From the NCBI GenBank assembly GCA_013288815.1, contig JABDBD010000001.1, positions 1 to 64,000 on the forward strand: a stretch of DNA of 64,000 bases, read 5' to 3'. The DNA comes from Gammaproteobacteria bacterium (GTDB taxonomy: Bacteria; Pseudomonadota; Gammaproteobacteria; DSM-16500). This document shows, in pieces, positions 26,519-36,900 of the stretch. Position 1 is the stretch's first letter. Each line of letters opens with the position of its first letter. Made by a program: the position numbers and the translations under genes. The notes under the pieces are model-generated. The model was not told where the DNA came from and ran no database searches. It saw only the letters and a list, made by a program, of their open reading frames with translations.

Positions 26519-26662
26519 TTAAAACGATTCTGTTGAGTATTTTTTCCCTAAACGTCTCGCAAGATTGCAGACTTCCCGAGTCACAATAGGATTTCCACAC
26601 ACATTCACCGCCGATGCTTTGGCAACAATCTCAGGCAAATTGGGACGTCCAAAATGCACAAA
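26519..26662 (-). pseudogene. Ferric-reductase-type NAD-binding domain remnant
   Basis: The minus strand from 26662 to a stop at 26519 reads VHFGRPNLPEIVAKASAV, then NVCGNPIVTREVCNLARRLG and ends STESF. GRPxLPE, VxVCGxPxxVxxV and the terminal x-E-S-F match the C-terminus of FAD/NAD(P)-linked ferric reductase or NADPH-oxidase-like proteins. The flavin and first NAD motifs are gone and no start exists. Its stop abuts the ATPase gene stop, so the ATPase gene or its transfer may have truncated it. Confidence 0.6.
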
Positions 26663-26686
26663 TACAGATGTTTTTTTGTTATAAAA

Positions 26687-27100
26687 TTACTTAGATTTCT
26701 CTTGTGTTGTTACCTGAAAAACAAGAGGCTTCGCATTTTCATCAACTTCCCAAGGTCTAGAATAAAAAAATTTAATTTTGATTATGGTTGGAACTCTAAA
26801 CGCTTCTGGTTTTGCCTTAAATGTCCAAAGCTCATAACCCGGCGCACCCATTAATTTTTTATTAGGATTGCGAACAATCTCGTGCTTAACCGGCTCAATT
26901 AATTGACCAGTAACATTTTCCAAAGCCCAGGAATATCCTGTTGTTGGATTCGAAATCAATTTAATCACAAACTCTGGATGATCTGATTTGACTGAAAATG
27001 CTAGCTTATCTTCAGTGTAAGTCGTATCTGCCGCATAACTCACATTAATAAATATAAATAAACTCAATAACACATAAACAACTTTTTTGGATATACACAT
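26687..27100 (-). CDS. Chagasin-type cysteine protease inhibitor (I42)
   Basis: 137 residues. Signal peptide (MCISKKVVYVLLSLFIFINV-SYA) followed by the three inhibitory loops of chagasin: NPTTGYSW (51-58), the glycine loop in LMGAPGYELWTF and RPWE near 113-116. Chagasin-fold proteins plug the active site of papain-family proteases, so this protein would protect the bacterium in the periplasm or outside against host or own cysteine proteases. The neighbour downstream is lpxK, on the same strand. Confidence 0.9.
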   Translation of the reverse strand: MCISKKVVYVLLSLFIFINVSYAADTTYTEDKLAFSVKSDHPEFVIKLISNPTTGYSWALENVTGQLIEPVKHEIVRNPNKKLMGAPGYELWTFKAKPEAFRVPTIIKIKFFYSRPWEVDENAKPLVFQVTTQEKSK

Positions 27101-27112
27101 TTTGTCGCTCCT

Positions 27113-28108
27113 TTATGTTTTCAATAATTTATCTTCTCCAAGTTTGCTAAGAAGTGTTTTTTCGAAACCCACATCCATACTAACACTAATCGGCAAATAC
27201 CACGCATTAACGCATGTAAAATGTTGACACTTAACCGCATCTTTTTCTGTCATCAGAATCGGAAGGTTCTCAGGAAATAATAAATCCTTCTCATCAAATA
27301 CATAATGATCTGGAAAAACATGTTCAACAACCTCTATCCCCGCATCCTTTAATTGAGTAAAAAATCGAGAGGGGTTCCCAATAGCTGCAACAGCATGGAC
27401 TTTTTGATTTTTAAAAACATCAAGTGATTTTTTTTTCTCAGGATTCATTAGACAAATTAATTCATCACCAAACAGCTGCATTTGTATCTCACCGACTTCC
27501 GCCTTAGGATGCGAAATAACAAAATCAACAGTGGATAAGCGAGACAAACTTTCTCGCAGCGGCCCTGCTGGTAACAATTTTTTATTTCCAAAACGTCTTG
27601 CATGATCAATCATGACAATTTCAAGATCCCGTCCTAAACGCGTATGCTGTAACCCATCATCACTAATCACAATATTACATTGAGACTGCACTAGCAGCTC
27701 TTGAACAGCTGCTGGTCTATCCACACCAATCACCACCGGACAGTGCGTACGCTTAGCAATTAAAATCGCCTCATCACCAACGATTGTTGGACTATCACTC
27801 TCGACTACCCAGCGCGGATAATTTTGAGATCGACCACCAACACCTCTACTCACAATACCGGGATTCCAACCTTGCGCCTTTAAAAATTCAGCTAACCAGA
27901 TCACAAAAGGTGTTTTACCCGTTCCGCCCACAGTGACATTACCGACAACAATAACGGGTACATCTGCATGCAGAATTTTATTAATTCCTAAACGATAACA
28001 TTTTTTTCGAATAACAATGGCAAGATGATACAACCACGAAAACGGAAGCAATAACATTGTTAACCATGTTAATGAAGAACGATACCAATGTTGTTCTATG
28101 CTAGGCAT
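27113..28108 (-). CDS. lpxK: Tetraacyldisaccharide 4'-kinase
   Basis: Phosphorylates the lipid A disaccharide precursor at the inner membrane. From ATG 28108 the protein has 331 residues. Walker A GNVTVGGTGKTPFVIWL, GIVSRGVGG, DEAILIAKRTHCPVVIG, ISDDGLQHTRLGRDLEIVMID and the LLPAGPLRE segment are typical. The N-terminal segment LTWLTMLLLPFSWLYHLA anchors it to the membrane. It overlaps msbA by 8 bases (28101-28108); the frame extends further into msbA but that start is not used. Confidence 0.97.
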   Translation of the reverse strand: MPSIEQHWYRSSLTWLTMLLLPFSWLYHLAIVIRKKCYRLGINKILHADVPVIVVGNVTVGGTGKTPFVIWLAEFLKAQGWNPGIVSRGVGGRSQNYPRWVVESDSPTIVGDEAILIAKRTHCPVVIGVDRPAAVQELLVQSQCNIVISDDGLQHTRLGRDLEIVMIDHARRFGNKKLLPAGPLRESLSRLSTVDFVISHPKAEVGEIQMQLFGDELICLMNPEKKKSLDVFKNQKVHAVAAIGNPSRFFTQLKDAGIEVVEHVFPDHYVFDEKDLLFPENLPILMTEKDAVKCQHFTCVNAWYLPISVSMDVGFEKTLLSKLGEDKLLKT

Positions 28109-29876
28109 GAATGGTTTCTTCTTTAAACTGCAAATGATAAAGCTTGGCATAGTATCCATTTTTTTCGAGTAACTCAGCATGATTACCCATTTCGACCACT
28201 CGCGAATTGTCTAGCACGATAATTTTATCCGCATGCTCAACAGTTGAGAGCCTATGCGCGATCACTAATGTCGTACGATGCCGCATTAATTCTTCTAATG
28301 CTGATTGAATAAATCGTTCTGACTCAGTATCCAGCGCGGATGTTGCTTCGTCTAAAATTAATATGGGTGCATTTTTTAAAATAGCTCGCGCGATAGCAAT
28401 GCGTTGTCGCTGCCCTCCTGATAACAGGACGCCATTCTCACCGACAATCGTTTGTAAGCCATTCGGTAATTCCTCAATGAATTTGAATGCATGTGCTGCT
28501 TTTGCTGCTGCAATAATTTCTGTTTCACTGACCTCACCAAAACGACCATACGCAATATTATGTGCGACTGTATCATTAAATAAAGTAACGTTTTGTGAAA
28601 CCAGCGCAAATTGATTACGCAAATCCGCCAGTCGATAATCACGAATAGATTTTCCATCTAGCAAAATATCACCGGTAAATTGATTGTAAAATCGAGGTAA
28701 CAAACTCACTAATGTTGATTTTCCACTGCCTGACCGTCCCACTAAGGCAACGACCTGGCCTGGCTCTACAACAAAATTAATATCTGCCAAAACAGGTTTA
28801 TCGGCTTCATAAGAAAATCCCAGATGAGAAAAAATCATTTCTCCACTAGCACGTTGCAATGATTCCGTTCCATTATCTTCTTCTGGTTTTACATCTAACA
28901 AATCAAAAACTGTCTGCGCACCCGCAATGCCTCGATACAATTTATTTTGCATAGACGTTAAATCTTTCATAGGCTTTAATAATGCAAGCATGGCAGCAAC
29001 TAATGACACAAAACCACCTGCTAACAAGATAGAGTCAGCGATATCGAGTGTCGCAACATACAGCGTCACAGATAATGCAATGGCAGCAATTAACTGCACA
29101 GTTGACACACTCCACGAACGTGCTGCAACCACTTTCATTTCACGTTGACGATTCACACGAACTACTTTATCAAATTTGTCAGCTTCAAACTGTTGCCCGC
29201 CAAACGCACGAACAACTTTGTAGCCTTCTAAATTTTCTTCTACACGATGTGTTAGGTTAGCCATGGACTCTTGGATACTTAAGCTCAATCGTCTTACTCG
29301 TAAACTTGTGTAACGCATCACTGCTGTGATCAGTGGAATAATAATAAAATACAGAAGACTCAGCTTCCAACTGATATTAAACATCACAAACAACAAACCA
29401 ATAATTAAAAATGTCGATTGAATCGCTGTTGTTAACACATCAGCACTCGCATTGGCAACTTGCTCAACACTATACAAAATAACCGACAGCATTTGACCGG
29501 ATGTCGAATGATCGTAAAAACTCGCAGGCAATCGCTGCAAATGTTTAAATAAATCCTGGCGTAAATTGGCAATAACATTTCGAGACACAGAAGCAATATT
29601 ATAATTTGAAAAAAAACTGGTGAGTCCTCGCATAAAGAATGCGACCAACACCATGATCGGTGCCCATTGTAAAAAATGATGATTTTTTTTAACTAAGCCT
29701 TCATCTAATAAAGGCTTTAAAAAATAAACGAACCATGCATCAATTCCCGAATAAATAATGCTAGCGACGACAGCAATCATTAACGAAAACCAATAACGTC
29801 GAATATAAACAAATAACCGCGAATAAATAACTAACGCATTGGTTAATTGTACTGGGGGCTTTTTGGATTGAGACAT
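28101..29876 (-). CDS. msbA: MsbA lipid A flippase, ABC transporter
   Basis: Flips core-lipid A across the inner membrane. 591 residues: six membrane helices (about 25-320), then the ATPase domain with Walker A VALVGRSGSGKSTLVSLLPR, Q-loop NVTLF, signature LLSGGQRQRIAIARA, Walker B PILILDEATSALD and switch His in TLVIAHRLSTV. Upstream of lpxK as in most Gram-negatives. Confidence 0.97.
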   Translation of the reverse strand: MSQSKKPPVQLTNALVIYSRLFVYIRRYWFSLMIAVVASIIYSGIDAWFVYFLKPLLDEGLVKKNHHFLQWAPIMVLVAFFMRGLTSFFSNYNIASVSRNVIANLRQDLFKHLQRLPASFYDHSTSGQMLSVILYSVEQVANASADVLTTAIQSTFLIIGLLFVMFNISWKLSLLYFIIIPLITAVMRYTSLRVRRLSLSIQESMANLTHRVEENLEGYKVVRAFGGQQFEADKFDKVVRVNRQREMKVVAARSWSVSTVQLIAAIALSVTLYVATLDIADSILLAGGFVSLVAAMLALLKPMKDLTSMQNKLYRGIAGAQTVFDLLDVKPEEDNGTESLQRASGEMIFSHLGFSYEADKPVLADINFVVEPGQVVALVGRSGSGKSTLVSLLPRFYNQFTGDILLDGKSIRDYRLADLRNQFALVSQNVTLFNDTVAHNIAYGRFGEVSETEIIAAAKAAHAFKFIEELPNGLQTIVGENGVLLSGGQRQRIAIARAILKNAPILILDEATSALDTESERFIQSALEELMRHRTTLVIAHRLSTVEHADKIIVLDNSRVVEMGNHAELLEKNGYYAKLYHLQFKEETIHA

Positions 29877-29945
29877 AAGCGCATTTACATACCGTCAAAA
29901 TGCGATATCCTACCATAATTCAACTCTCAATACACGGTAGGTCTT

Positions 29946-30776
29946 ATGCAACAACTTAAAAATATGATCGAATCTGCTTTCGAAAACAGAGCAACTCTGT
30001 CTCCACAAACAGTTTCCCCTACTTTAAAGGAAGCTATTCATGCCACAATCGCCCTTTTAGACAGCGGGAAAGCTCGCGTTGCTGAAAAAATAGATGGTCA
30101 GTGGATAACCCACCAATGGCTGAAAAAAGCCGTTCTTTTGTACTTTAAAACACATGACAATCAAGTCCTAGATGGGGGCTGTACACAATTTTATGACAAA
30201 GTTCCTCTAAAGTATCAAGGAGTTAGCGAGGAATCTCTTAAAGCTGGCGGTGTGCGTATTGTCCCTGCAGCGATTGCCAGGCAAGGTGCGTTTATTGGAT
30301 CTAATACGATTTTGATGCCCTCTTACGTGAATATTGGAGCCTATATCGACAGCGGGACTATGGTCGATACTTGGGCAACAGTCGGCTCATGCGCACAAAT
30401 TGGTAAAAATGTGCACTTATCAGGCGGAGTGGGAATCGGCGGTGTTTTAGAACCCTTGCAAGCCAATCCCACTATCATCGAGGACGACTGCTTTATTGGC
30501 GCACGTTCAGAAATCGTTGAAGGCGTTATTGTTGAGCACGGCTCTGTGATTTCCATGGGAGTCTATATCGGGCAAAGCACGCGCATTTATCATCGCGATA
30601 ACGGAACAATAAGTTATGGACGCATTCCTGCAGGCTCAGTTGTCGTCTCAGGTAACTTACCCAGCCAAGATGGCAAATATAGTTTATATTGCGCCGTGAT
30701 TGTCAAACAAGTTGATGAGAAAACACGTGGAAAAGTGAGCTTAAATGAACTTTTGCGAGAAGCCAATACAGTATAA
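29946..30776 (+). CDS. dapD: Tetrahydrodipicolinate N-succinyltransferase
   Basis: Succinylase step of lysine and meso-DAP synthesis. 276 residues. Left-handed beta-helix hexapeptide repeats, for example [20 protein letters not shown]-type runs with [28 protein letters not shown], and [20 protein letters not shown], ending [13 protein letters not shown]. It precedes dapE by 11 bases, so both pathway enzymes are made together. Confidence 0.98.
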   Translation: MQQLKNMIESAFENRATLSPQTVSPTLKEAIHATIALLDSGKARVAEKIDGQWITHQWLKKAVLLYFKTHDNQVLDGGCTQFYDKVPLKYQGVSEESLKAGGVRIVPAAIARQGAFIGSNTILMPSYVNIGAYIDSGTMVDTWATVGSCAQIGKNVHLSGGVGIGGVLEPLQANPTIIEDDCFIGARSEIVEGVIVEHGSVISMGVYIGQSTRIYHRDNGTISYGRIPAGSVVVSGNLPSQDGKYSLYCAVIVKQVDEKTRGKVSLNELLREANTV

Positions 30777-30787
30777 GGAAACCACTC

Positions 30788-31912
30788 ATGTCAGCCACGC
30801 TTGAATTATTGAAACAATTAATTCGTCAACCTTCTATCACACCTGATGATGCTGGCTGCCAAACCCTCTTAAGCAAACGTTTAGAAGCATTAAACTTTCG
30901 ATTAGAACCTATGCGCTTTGAAGACGTTGATAACTTGTGGGCACGCCTAGGTGAGCAAGCGCCGTTAATTGTATTTGCTGGCCATACAGATGTTGTTCCT
31001 CCTGGCCCATTAGAAAAATGGACATTCCCACCTTTCGAACCCACGATACAAAATAATTATTTATATGGTCGCGGCTCTGCTGACATGAAAAGCGGTTTAG
31101 CAGCTATGCTGATTGCCACAGAAAACTTTTTGAAAAAAAACCCGCATTTTACAGGTTCCATTGGATTCTTGATTACAAGTGACGAAGAAGGGCCCAGCAT
31201 TAACGGCACTCAAAAAGTGATAGAGAAGTTAGTTGAGCGCGGCGAAAAAATTGATTATTGCATTATTGGTGAAGCCAGCAGCGAAAACAAATTAGGCGAT
31301 CAAATTCGTGTAGGCAGACGTGGATCACTGCATGGGAAATTAACGATCCATGGTAAGCAAGGTCATGTTGCCTTCCCTGATCTTGCACACAATCCCATTC
31401 ATACGAGCGCGCTTACGTTACATGAATTAGCGAATGAAGTGTGGGATCAAGGTAATGACTACTTTCCAAAAACAACTTTCCAAATTTCAAATCTTCACGC
31501 AGGCACAGGCGCAGCAAATGTCATTCCTGGCACTCTAGAGATATTATTTAATTTCCGTTTTTCTACTGCTGTCACTGTTGATGAACTGAAAGAACGTGTT
31601 CTGAATATTTTAACCAAACATAAAATAAAATTTGATCTAGACTGGAATCTCTCAGGCAATCCCTTTCTCACTAAACAAGGAAAACTTGTCAACGCAGCAA
31701 GAAAAGCGATTCACACGATCACTGGCTTAGATCCTGTTCTCTCTACGGGTGGTGGAACATCGGACGGACGTTTTATCGCACCCACTGGTGCTGAAGTGAT
31801 TGAGTTAGGGCCTGTGAATAGAACAGTCCACCAAGTGGATGAATGCACACTTATTTCGGATTTAGATGTTCTAGCAAAAATTTATGAGAGCATCATGGAA
31901 AAAATATTTTAA
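30788..31912 (+). CDS. dapE: Succinyl-diaminopimelate desuccinylase
   Basis: Hydrolyses N-succinyl-LL-DAP to LL-DAP and succinate in the lysine/peptidoglycan pathway. 374 residues. M20 di-zinc site: FAGHTDVVPPG (His and Asp), GRGSADMKSGLAAML, ITSDEEGPSINGT with the catalytic Glu, GEASSENK, and the late His in GPVNRTVHQVDE. Full length. Confidence 0.98.
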   Translation: MSATLELLKQLIRQPSITPDDAGCQTLLSKRLEALNFRLEPMRFEDVDNLWARLGEQAPLIVFAGHTDVVPPGPLEKWTFPPFEPTIQNNYLYGRGSADMKSGLAAMLIATENFLKKNPHFTGSIGFLITSDEEGPSINGTQKVIEKLVERGEKIDYCIIGEASSENKLGDQIRVGRRGSLHGKLTIHGKQGHVAFPDLAHNPIHTSALTLHELANEVWDQGNDYFPKTTFQISNLHAGTGAANVIPGTLEILFNFRFSTAVTVDELKERVLNILTKHKIKFDLDWNLSGNPFLTKQGKLVNAARKAIHTITGLDPVLSTGGGTSDGRFIAPTGAEVIELGPVNRTVHQVDECTLISDLDVLAKIYESIMEKIF

Positions 31913-32022
31913 TCCGCTCCTAAACCTCAAGAACTCATTTGATTGTATTGATTTTTTTGTCCATTTATATAATAGGCTTTAAGCACTTTTCATATTCTTT
32001 GCTAAACTTCAGATAGAGGCAA

Positions 32023-33234
32023 ATGTATTCAGCGGAGAACATCATGGTTAGTCGCCTGAAAAACAAAATTCAATTACTCAAGAATGAATTTCATTTGATT
32101 TTTATTGGTATGGACAAAGCATTAAAAGATGAGCACATAGCTGATATTAAGTTGATACGAAGCGAATTAAGCCAGCTCAATGTTCATCTAACAGAGGATG
32201 ACAGAAAATTGATTGCACTTTTTTATGATAATATTTTAAAAGAACTTATGCAAAGACTCACCAAAGACTATAAGCATACGAGCGTGCACCATTTTGGTGA
32301 GCACCGTAAAAAAGCATTACAAACACAAAAAGGAAATGCATATCTCGGCTTTGTTTTAATGGCAAGTACATTTGCTCATCGATTTGAAAATGAATACAAA
32401 AACGAAATAACAGCATTGCTAACTGAAATAAGTCAATATCAAAAAAGACTAGATGATGTAAATTTAAATTCACAAGTTACAAGACTCAAAAAATTACTCA
32501 AGCAATACACACAAGAATACCCGAATGCATTAATGGGAGAGTTGAATGCTGATGACATCGCTAAAATCTCAGCTGATAACACACCGCCTTTAGAAGAACA
32601 TGCAGAAAGCAAAATGGATATCGATGAAGACCTTCCTATTGAGGGAACAAAAATTGAAGTAAATCCGTATCAAATAGTCGATCCATTTGCTAATTTAGTC
32701 AATGCAAGCTTAGCTAAGCAATTGAATAGCCTGCGTGAAGCTATCACCATTTTAAAAGACGCACCCACCAAACCCATTGAGTTAAACACTTATCTTGACA
32801 TCGCTAATAACTTTGTTAAGCAGCTTTTATTAATACAGCGATTTGCAAATAAAGTGCCATGGAATACTTTTCAAGTTAACCCATCTGAATTTTATAAACA
32901 ATCCAGAATTGTTTTTGATAAATTAGAAGATGCTGGCTGGCGAGTGACTGGGACAATTGCAAGTGGATTAATTCCAGCAAACGACGGTCATTTTAATCAA
33001 TTTAAATCGGTTTTTGAAGATCAAAAAGTCATTGATGCAATAGCATTTATGCATAACGAATTACTAAAAATGCCTGACAATGTTAACAAACGTAAAGCAG
33101 AGTCAGACGATGAAAACGATAATGGCCATTCTAAAAAATCAAAGCTTCAACATTCAAATCGTTTATTTGATACTTCACCTAAGCATGAACTTTCACCTTC
33201 GCCTAGCAACACAAGCCACAACATGAAAAAATAA
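32023..33234 (+). CDS. Orphan 403-residue helical protein
   Basis: No family recognised. Hydrophilic, Lys/Glu/Asn/Leu-rich and predicted almost all helical; coiled-coil-like heptads around 15-130 and 215-275. The C-terminal tail (residues ~360-403) is charged and low complexity (RKAESDDENDNGHSKKSKLQ, then SPSPSN), with KRK and KKSK basic clusters that could act as a nuclear targeting motif in a host cell. Two starts are possible: ATG 32023 (AGAGG upstream) or ATG 32044 (CGGAGA upstream). Possible effector. Confidence 0.7.
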   Translation: MYSAENIMVSRLKNKIQLLKNEFHLIFIGMDKALKDEHIADIKLIRSELSQLNVHLTEDDRKLIALFYDNILKELMQRLTKDYKHTSVHHFGEHRKKALQTQKGNAYLGFVLMASTFAHRFENEYKNEITALLTEISQYQKRLDDVNLNSQVTRLKKLLKQYTQEYPNALMGELNADDIAKISADNTPPLEEHAESKMDIDEDLPIEGTKIEVNPYQIVDPFANLVNASLAKQLNSLREAITILKDAPTKPIELNTYLDIANNFVKQLLLIQRFANKVPWNTFQVNPSEFYKQSRIVFDKLEDAGWRVTGTIASGLIPANDGHFNQFKSVFEDQKVIDAIAFMHNELLKMPDNVNKRKAESDDENDNGHSKKSKLQHSNRLFDTSPKHELSPSPSNTSHNMKK

Positions 33235-33273
33235 ATTTTTCTACTTCACCTTAAGATAAAGAAGAAAACCATT

Positions 33274-33813
33274 ATGAGCAAAGCATTTACTAAAGAAACG
33301 GATTCCGATGATGAACCCGAAAAACCTGAAATCATTTCTGCTAGCATAAAAAATTATGTTACACCTTTTGGATTTGCTGAATTACAAAATGAGTTACGTC
33401 ATCTTGTCAGTGATGAACGCCCGAAAGTTGTAGAAACAGTGCGCTGGGCGGCTGGCAATGGTGACCGCTCGGAGAACGGTGATTATATTTATGGAAAAAG
33501 GCGCTTACGCGAAATTGACAGACGCGTTCGCTATCTTATTAAACGCATCGATCATGCCGAAGTAGTGGATCCAACCCGCCAAAAAAATCTAACGAAAATA
33601 TTTTTTGGTGCGACAGTCACGTATGCACAAGAAGATGGGACTAACCGAACTGTCAAGATCGTCGGGATTGATGAAGCTGATGTAAATAAAAATAAAATCA
33701 GCTGGACGTCTCCTGTTGCAAAAGCGTTATTGAAATCGGAAGTGGGAGATGTTGTTACATTGACTACGCCGGGTGGAAAAGAGACATTAAAAATACTGAC
33801 AATAACCTATTAG
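33274..33813 (+). CDS. greB: Transcription elongation factor GreB
   Basis: Rescues backtracked RNA polymerase by stimulating transcript cleavage. 179 residues. The N-terminal coiled coil carries ELQNELRHLVSDERPKVVET and the acidic tip in GDRSENGDYIYGKRRLREID, followed by the FKBP-like C-terminal domain FFGATVTYAQEDG...ISWTSPVAKALL, in which SPVAKALL is the classical signature. The N-terminal 20-residue acidic extension (ETDSDDEPEKPE) is typical of GreB rather than GreA. Confidence 0.95.
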   Translation: MSKAFTKETDSDDEPEKPEIISASIKNYVTPFGFAELQNELRHLVSDERPKVVETVRWAAGNGDRSENGDYIYGKRRLREIDRRVRYLIKRIDHAEVVDPTRQKNLTKIFFGATVTYAQEDGTNRTVKIVGIDEADVNKNKISWTSPVAKALLKSEVGDVVTLTTPGGKETLKILTITY

Positions 33814-33826
33814 CAAAAACTCGATT

Positions 33827-33950
33827 ACCTCTCCCCTTGTGGGAGAGGTCGACGCGTAGCGGCGGGTGAGGGGTGCTTTTAGCGATAATTACTTTGAAAC
33901 ACCCCTCACCCGCCGCCGGTGGCGGCGACCTCTCCCACAAGGGGAGAGGT
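33827..33950. repeat. Inverted-repeat element, copy B
   Basis: A 124-base, nearly perfect hairpin between the convergent greB and giant genes. It opens ACCTCTCCCCTTGTGGGAGA, passes through GGCGGGTGAGGGGTG and CACCCCTCACCCGCC, and closes with CTCTCCCACAAGGGGAGAGG. It shares its ends with copies A and C but has a different middle. It could end transcription of both genes. Confidence 0.9.
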
Positions 33951-33971
33951 AAATGTTTGCTAAGTTGACGC

Positions 33972-36900
33972 CTAGCGAGCACACACACTGTGTTGCGCTA
34001 CTACTAAGGTAGACGATTGATCACGCTTATCAGATTTACCATAAAAAAATCGTTGCTGCATTGATAATGTATTTGTTTTTCTTGCACGCTCATCAATAAG
34101 AACCCTTCTGAGCGCAACCATCCAAACCTGTCTATGAAGACTACGATTAAAAACATGCGCCGCAAACTGATTGACTCCTCCTCCCTGCTTAACAATTCCA
34201 TTTAAAACAGTCATTGGAATCTCTTTCATAAAATCCGCACACATTAGAGTTGATTTTGTTTGAGAAATCACCTCATCCAGTGTTTTTTCATCTATCAGTA
34301 ATTCATTGAGTCTAGATGACATCTTGACAAAAGGATGAGACGCAACATCTACAGTTGAACATGGATCTTGATAATGTCTCAAAAAAAGGATCAATGATTT
34401 TAAGCTCAAATGAGAAATGAGATTTACCGGCATAACACAAATAAATTTAGTCAACTGGGAAACATTGAATTGCTCAATTAATTTATCTAAAGAATCCTGA
34501 TCAGGCAACAACTGAAGCAACACAGATTCAATGCGATTGAGATACAAAGAATAATAAGAATAATTTAATCTTTTTAAAAAATAAATCAGTTGACGAACAC
34601 ACGGAAGCCCATCTTTTGAAATCATTTCAATTAAATCTTCAAGCTTACGTTCACAAATTAACTCTTTGGCTTCAGCACAATCATTTCTTTTAAGCATTTT
34701 TAGCAATTGATCTTTACTCTTCAGTTCCTTTTTAAGAACGCTAAGAATTTTTTCAATAGAGCCATCCTTACAATAACTCGCGTACTGCGATATATTTTGT
34801 CGATCGCGAGAATTCCAAATTTTATAAAATGGATTAATTTCTGCAGGATGATTTATTAAGAATTTCTTTGCTGATACATCTAAATTAAGACGATTAAAAT
34901 CAACTAATAATAAACTTAAATTTTCAGCACTCCAAGAATTATCTAAAATGAGTTGACGGTTTTCCACATACATTTCTTCGCTATGCGTTTTTAAATTATG
35001 CCAGGCTGAAATAACGGCAAACGACTCGTCATTTTTAGTTTGTTGACATCTCAACTCTAAAATTGACTTACTATTTTCGTCAATTAAAAGATTGTTTTCA
35101 TGCAGCTTAATTAAGAGCTCAACAAAGTTCGTAACGAATTCCGGTTTCATTTTAGTATAGACCAGCAAAATATCGACACAACTTGAGTAGATACCCGCCT
35201 TTTGCAACCTCACAAATGCAGGCACAAGATCAAACACACCATCAGAATCTTGATAATCAATTAACACTTGCTTAGTCATAGGATTGAGAACATCACCTTT
35301 GTATAAATAAGTTATTAATCGACTAAACCACACAGCATACTTGGGTCTCGATAACAGAAAGTCTACTTCGGCACAAAGATTTGCAGGCAAATTATATAAT
35401 GCCTCGATTAATCTCCAGGCTTTTGGCACATCTTTAAAAATCGTTTCCGCATTTTCAATAAACCATCCACGCTGATGAATTTCCAAAATTCTATTGATTA
35501 ATTGGTACAAACATGAAGTGTTGACATTGACTAACATCAACGCATACTTTTCATAGATTGTAGATTGATTAAATTGTTTCAGTGAAGGAATAATCTTTTC
35601 ATCCATTTCGAAATGTTGTGCATACTTAATCGTAATAGGATCAATAAGTCCTGCAGAATCCAGAAGAATTAAGTTTTTGGCTGTACTAAACTCACTAACA
35701 GACAAAGAGTCATTTATGATAAATTCTTTGTATTTTTCATAAAAAACTTCTCCTTGTTCGCGAAGAAGAATAACCGCTTGCATGTAATATTGATGATTGA
35801 TGGTTTTATTTATTAATGCAGATATATGGATAGCTTCGTCCAAAGATCGTTTTGTTAACTCGATTATCGCTACCGCAAAACTTCCCGAATAACCTTTAAA
35901 TTTTCCATCCAAAATCATTGCTTGATAAGATGAACAAAATTGGGTATTACATTCGATATCTGACTTTTTAAGTAATGCACAACCGTGTAAGATGTATTCC
36001 TTATGCCCATTCGCAATTAATTTCGACGCCGTTTCTGAAGACATATTTTTTAGAAAAGAGACATCAATATATTGGCGCAAAGGAACAAGACGCTTAATTT
36101 CATGCAAACAGTTGTTATATTCCTCAAGTGCCGGGCAAAACAAATCTAAATAATGAAAGCTAAAATTAATCAGTTGTTCAAAATCAGATTGCGATTTTTT
36201 AAATTCAATTAACGACGACCAAAACACTTTACGCTTGTTTTTGTCTTGTAGTTTGAAACCCATCTTTAAATATTGTTGAACGAGTAGCTGTTGTTTATTT
36301 AAATCCATCAGCCCTGCAATATCATCTTCTAAAATCGAAAAGTTTTTTTGGTAATTGTCCATCCCACCTAAAAAGGCGGTAATCTCTGATGAAAGCAAGA
36401 ATGGAATCACGTCTTTGTAGTTCCAATGCCTATGTTTAAGAAAATACTCAGCAAATAATTTCGCCAATGATGCATCACGTACAACAGTTAAAATATAAAA
36501 ATAATGCCCTTCTGCCAGCACCAAACCTGTTTCAATGTTTTCTTTAGTCAAGAGCTTATTTTTTTGCATTTCTAGCAATTCAGACAAGTGATCTAAAATA
36601 GCTTCAAGTTGTTCTTTACGTTTATCGCCAAGATATAAATTAAATTCGCGAGAAGTAAACAGTTGAAAATAGTGTAAACCAAATTTATATGAAAACTTGC
36701 AGGCTGCTAAATCAGTCAATATGGAAAAAATAATACTATCGTTTATCCCTAATTTTTTCAGCTCTATCCATTGGAAAGTAGAAATATAACACTGTTTATC
36801 TCCATGAAATTCACGAAACGTATGTATGGTTGTTTGTGTGAGTAAATTATTATTTAACAGATTAAGCAACCAACTAAATCCAAATTGTTTTAACAATTTA

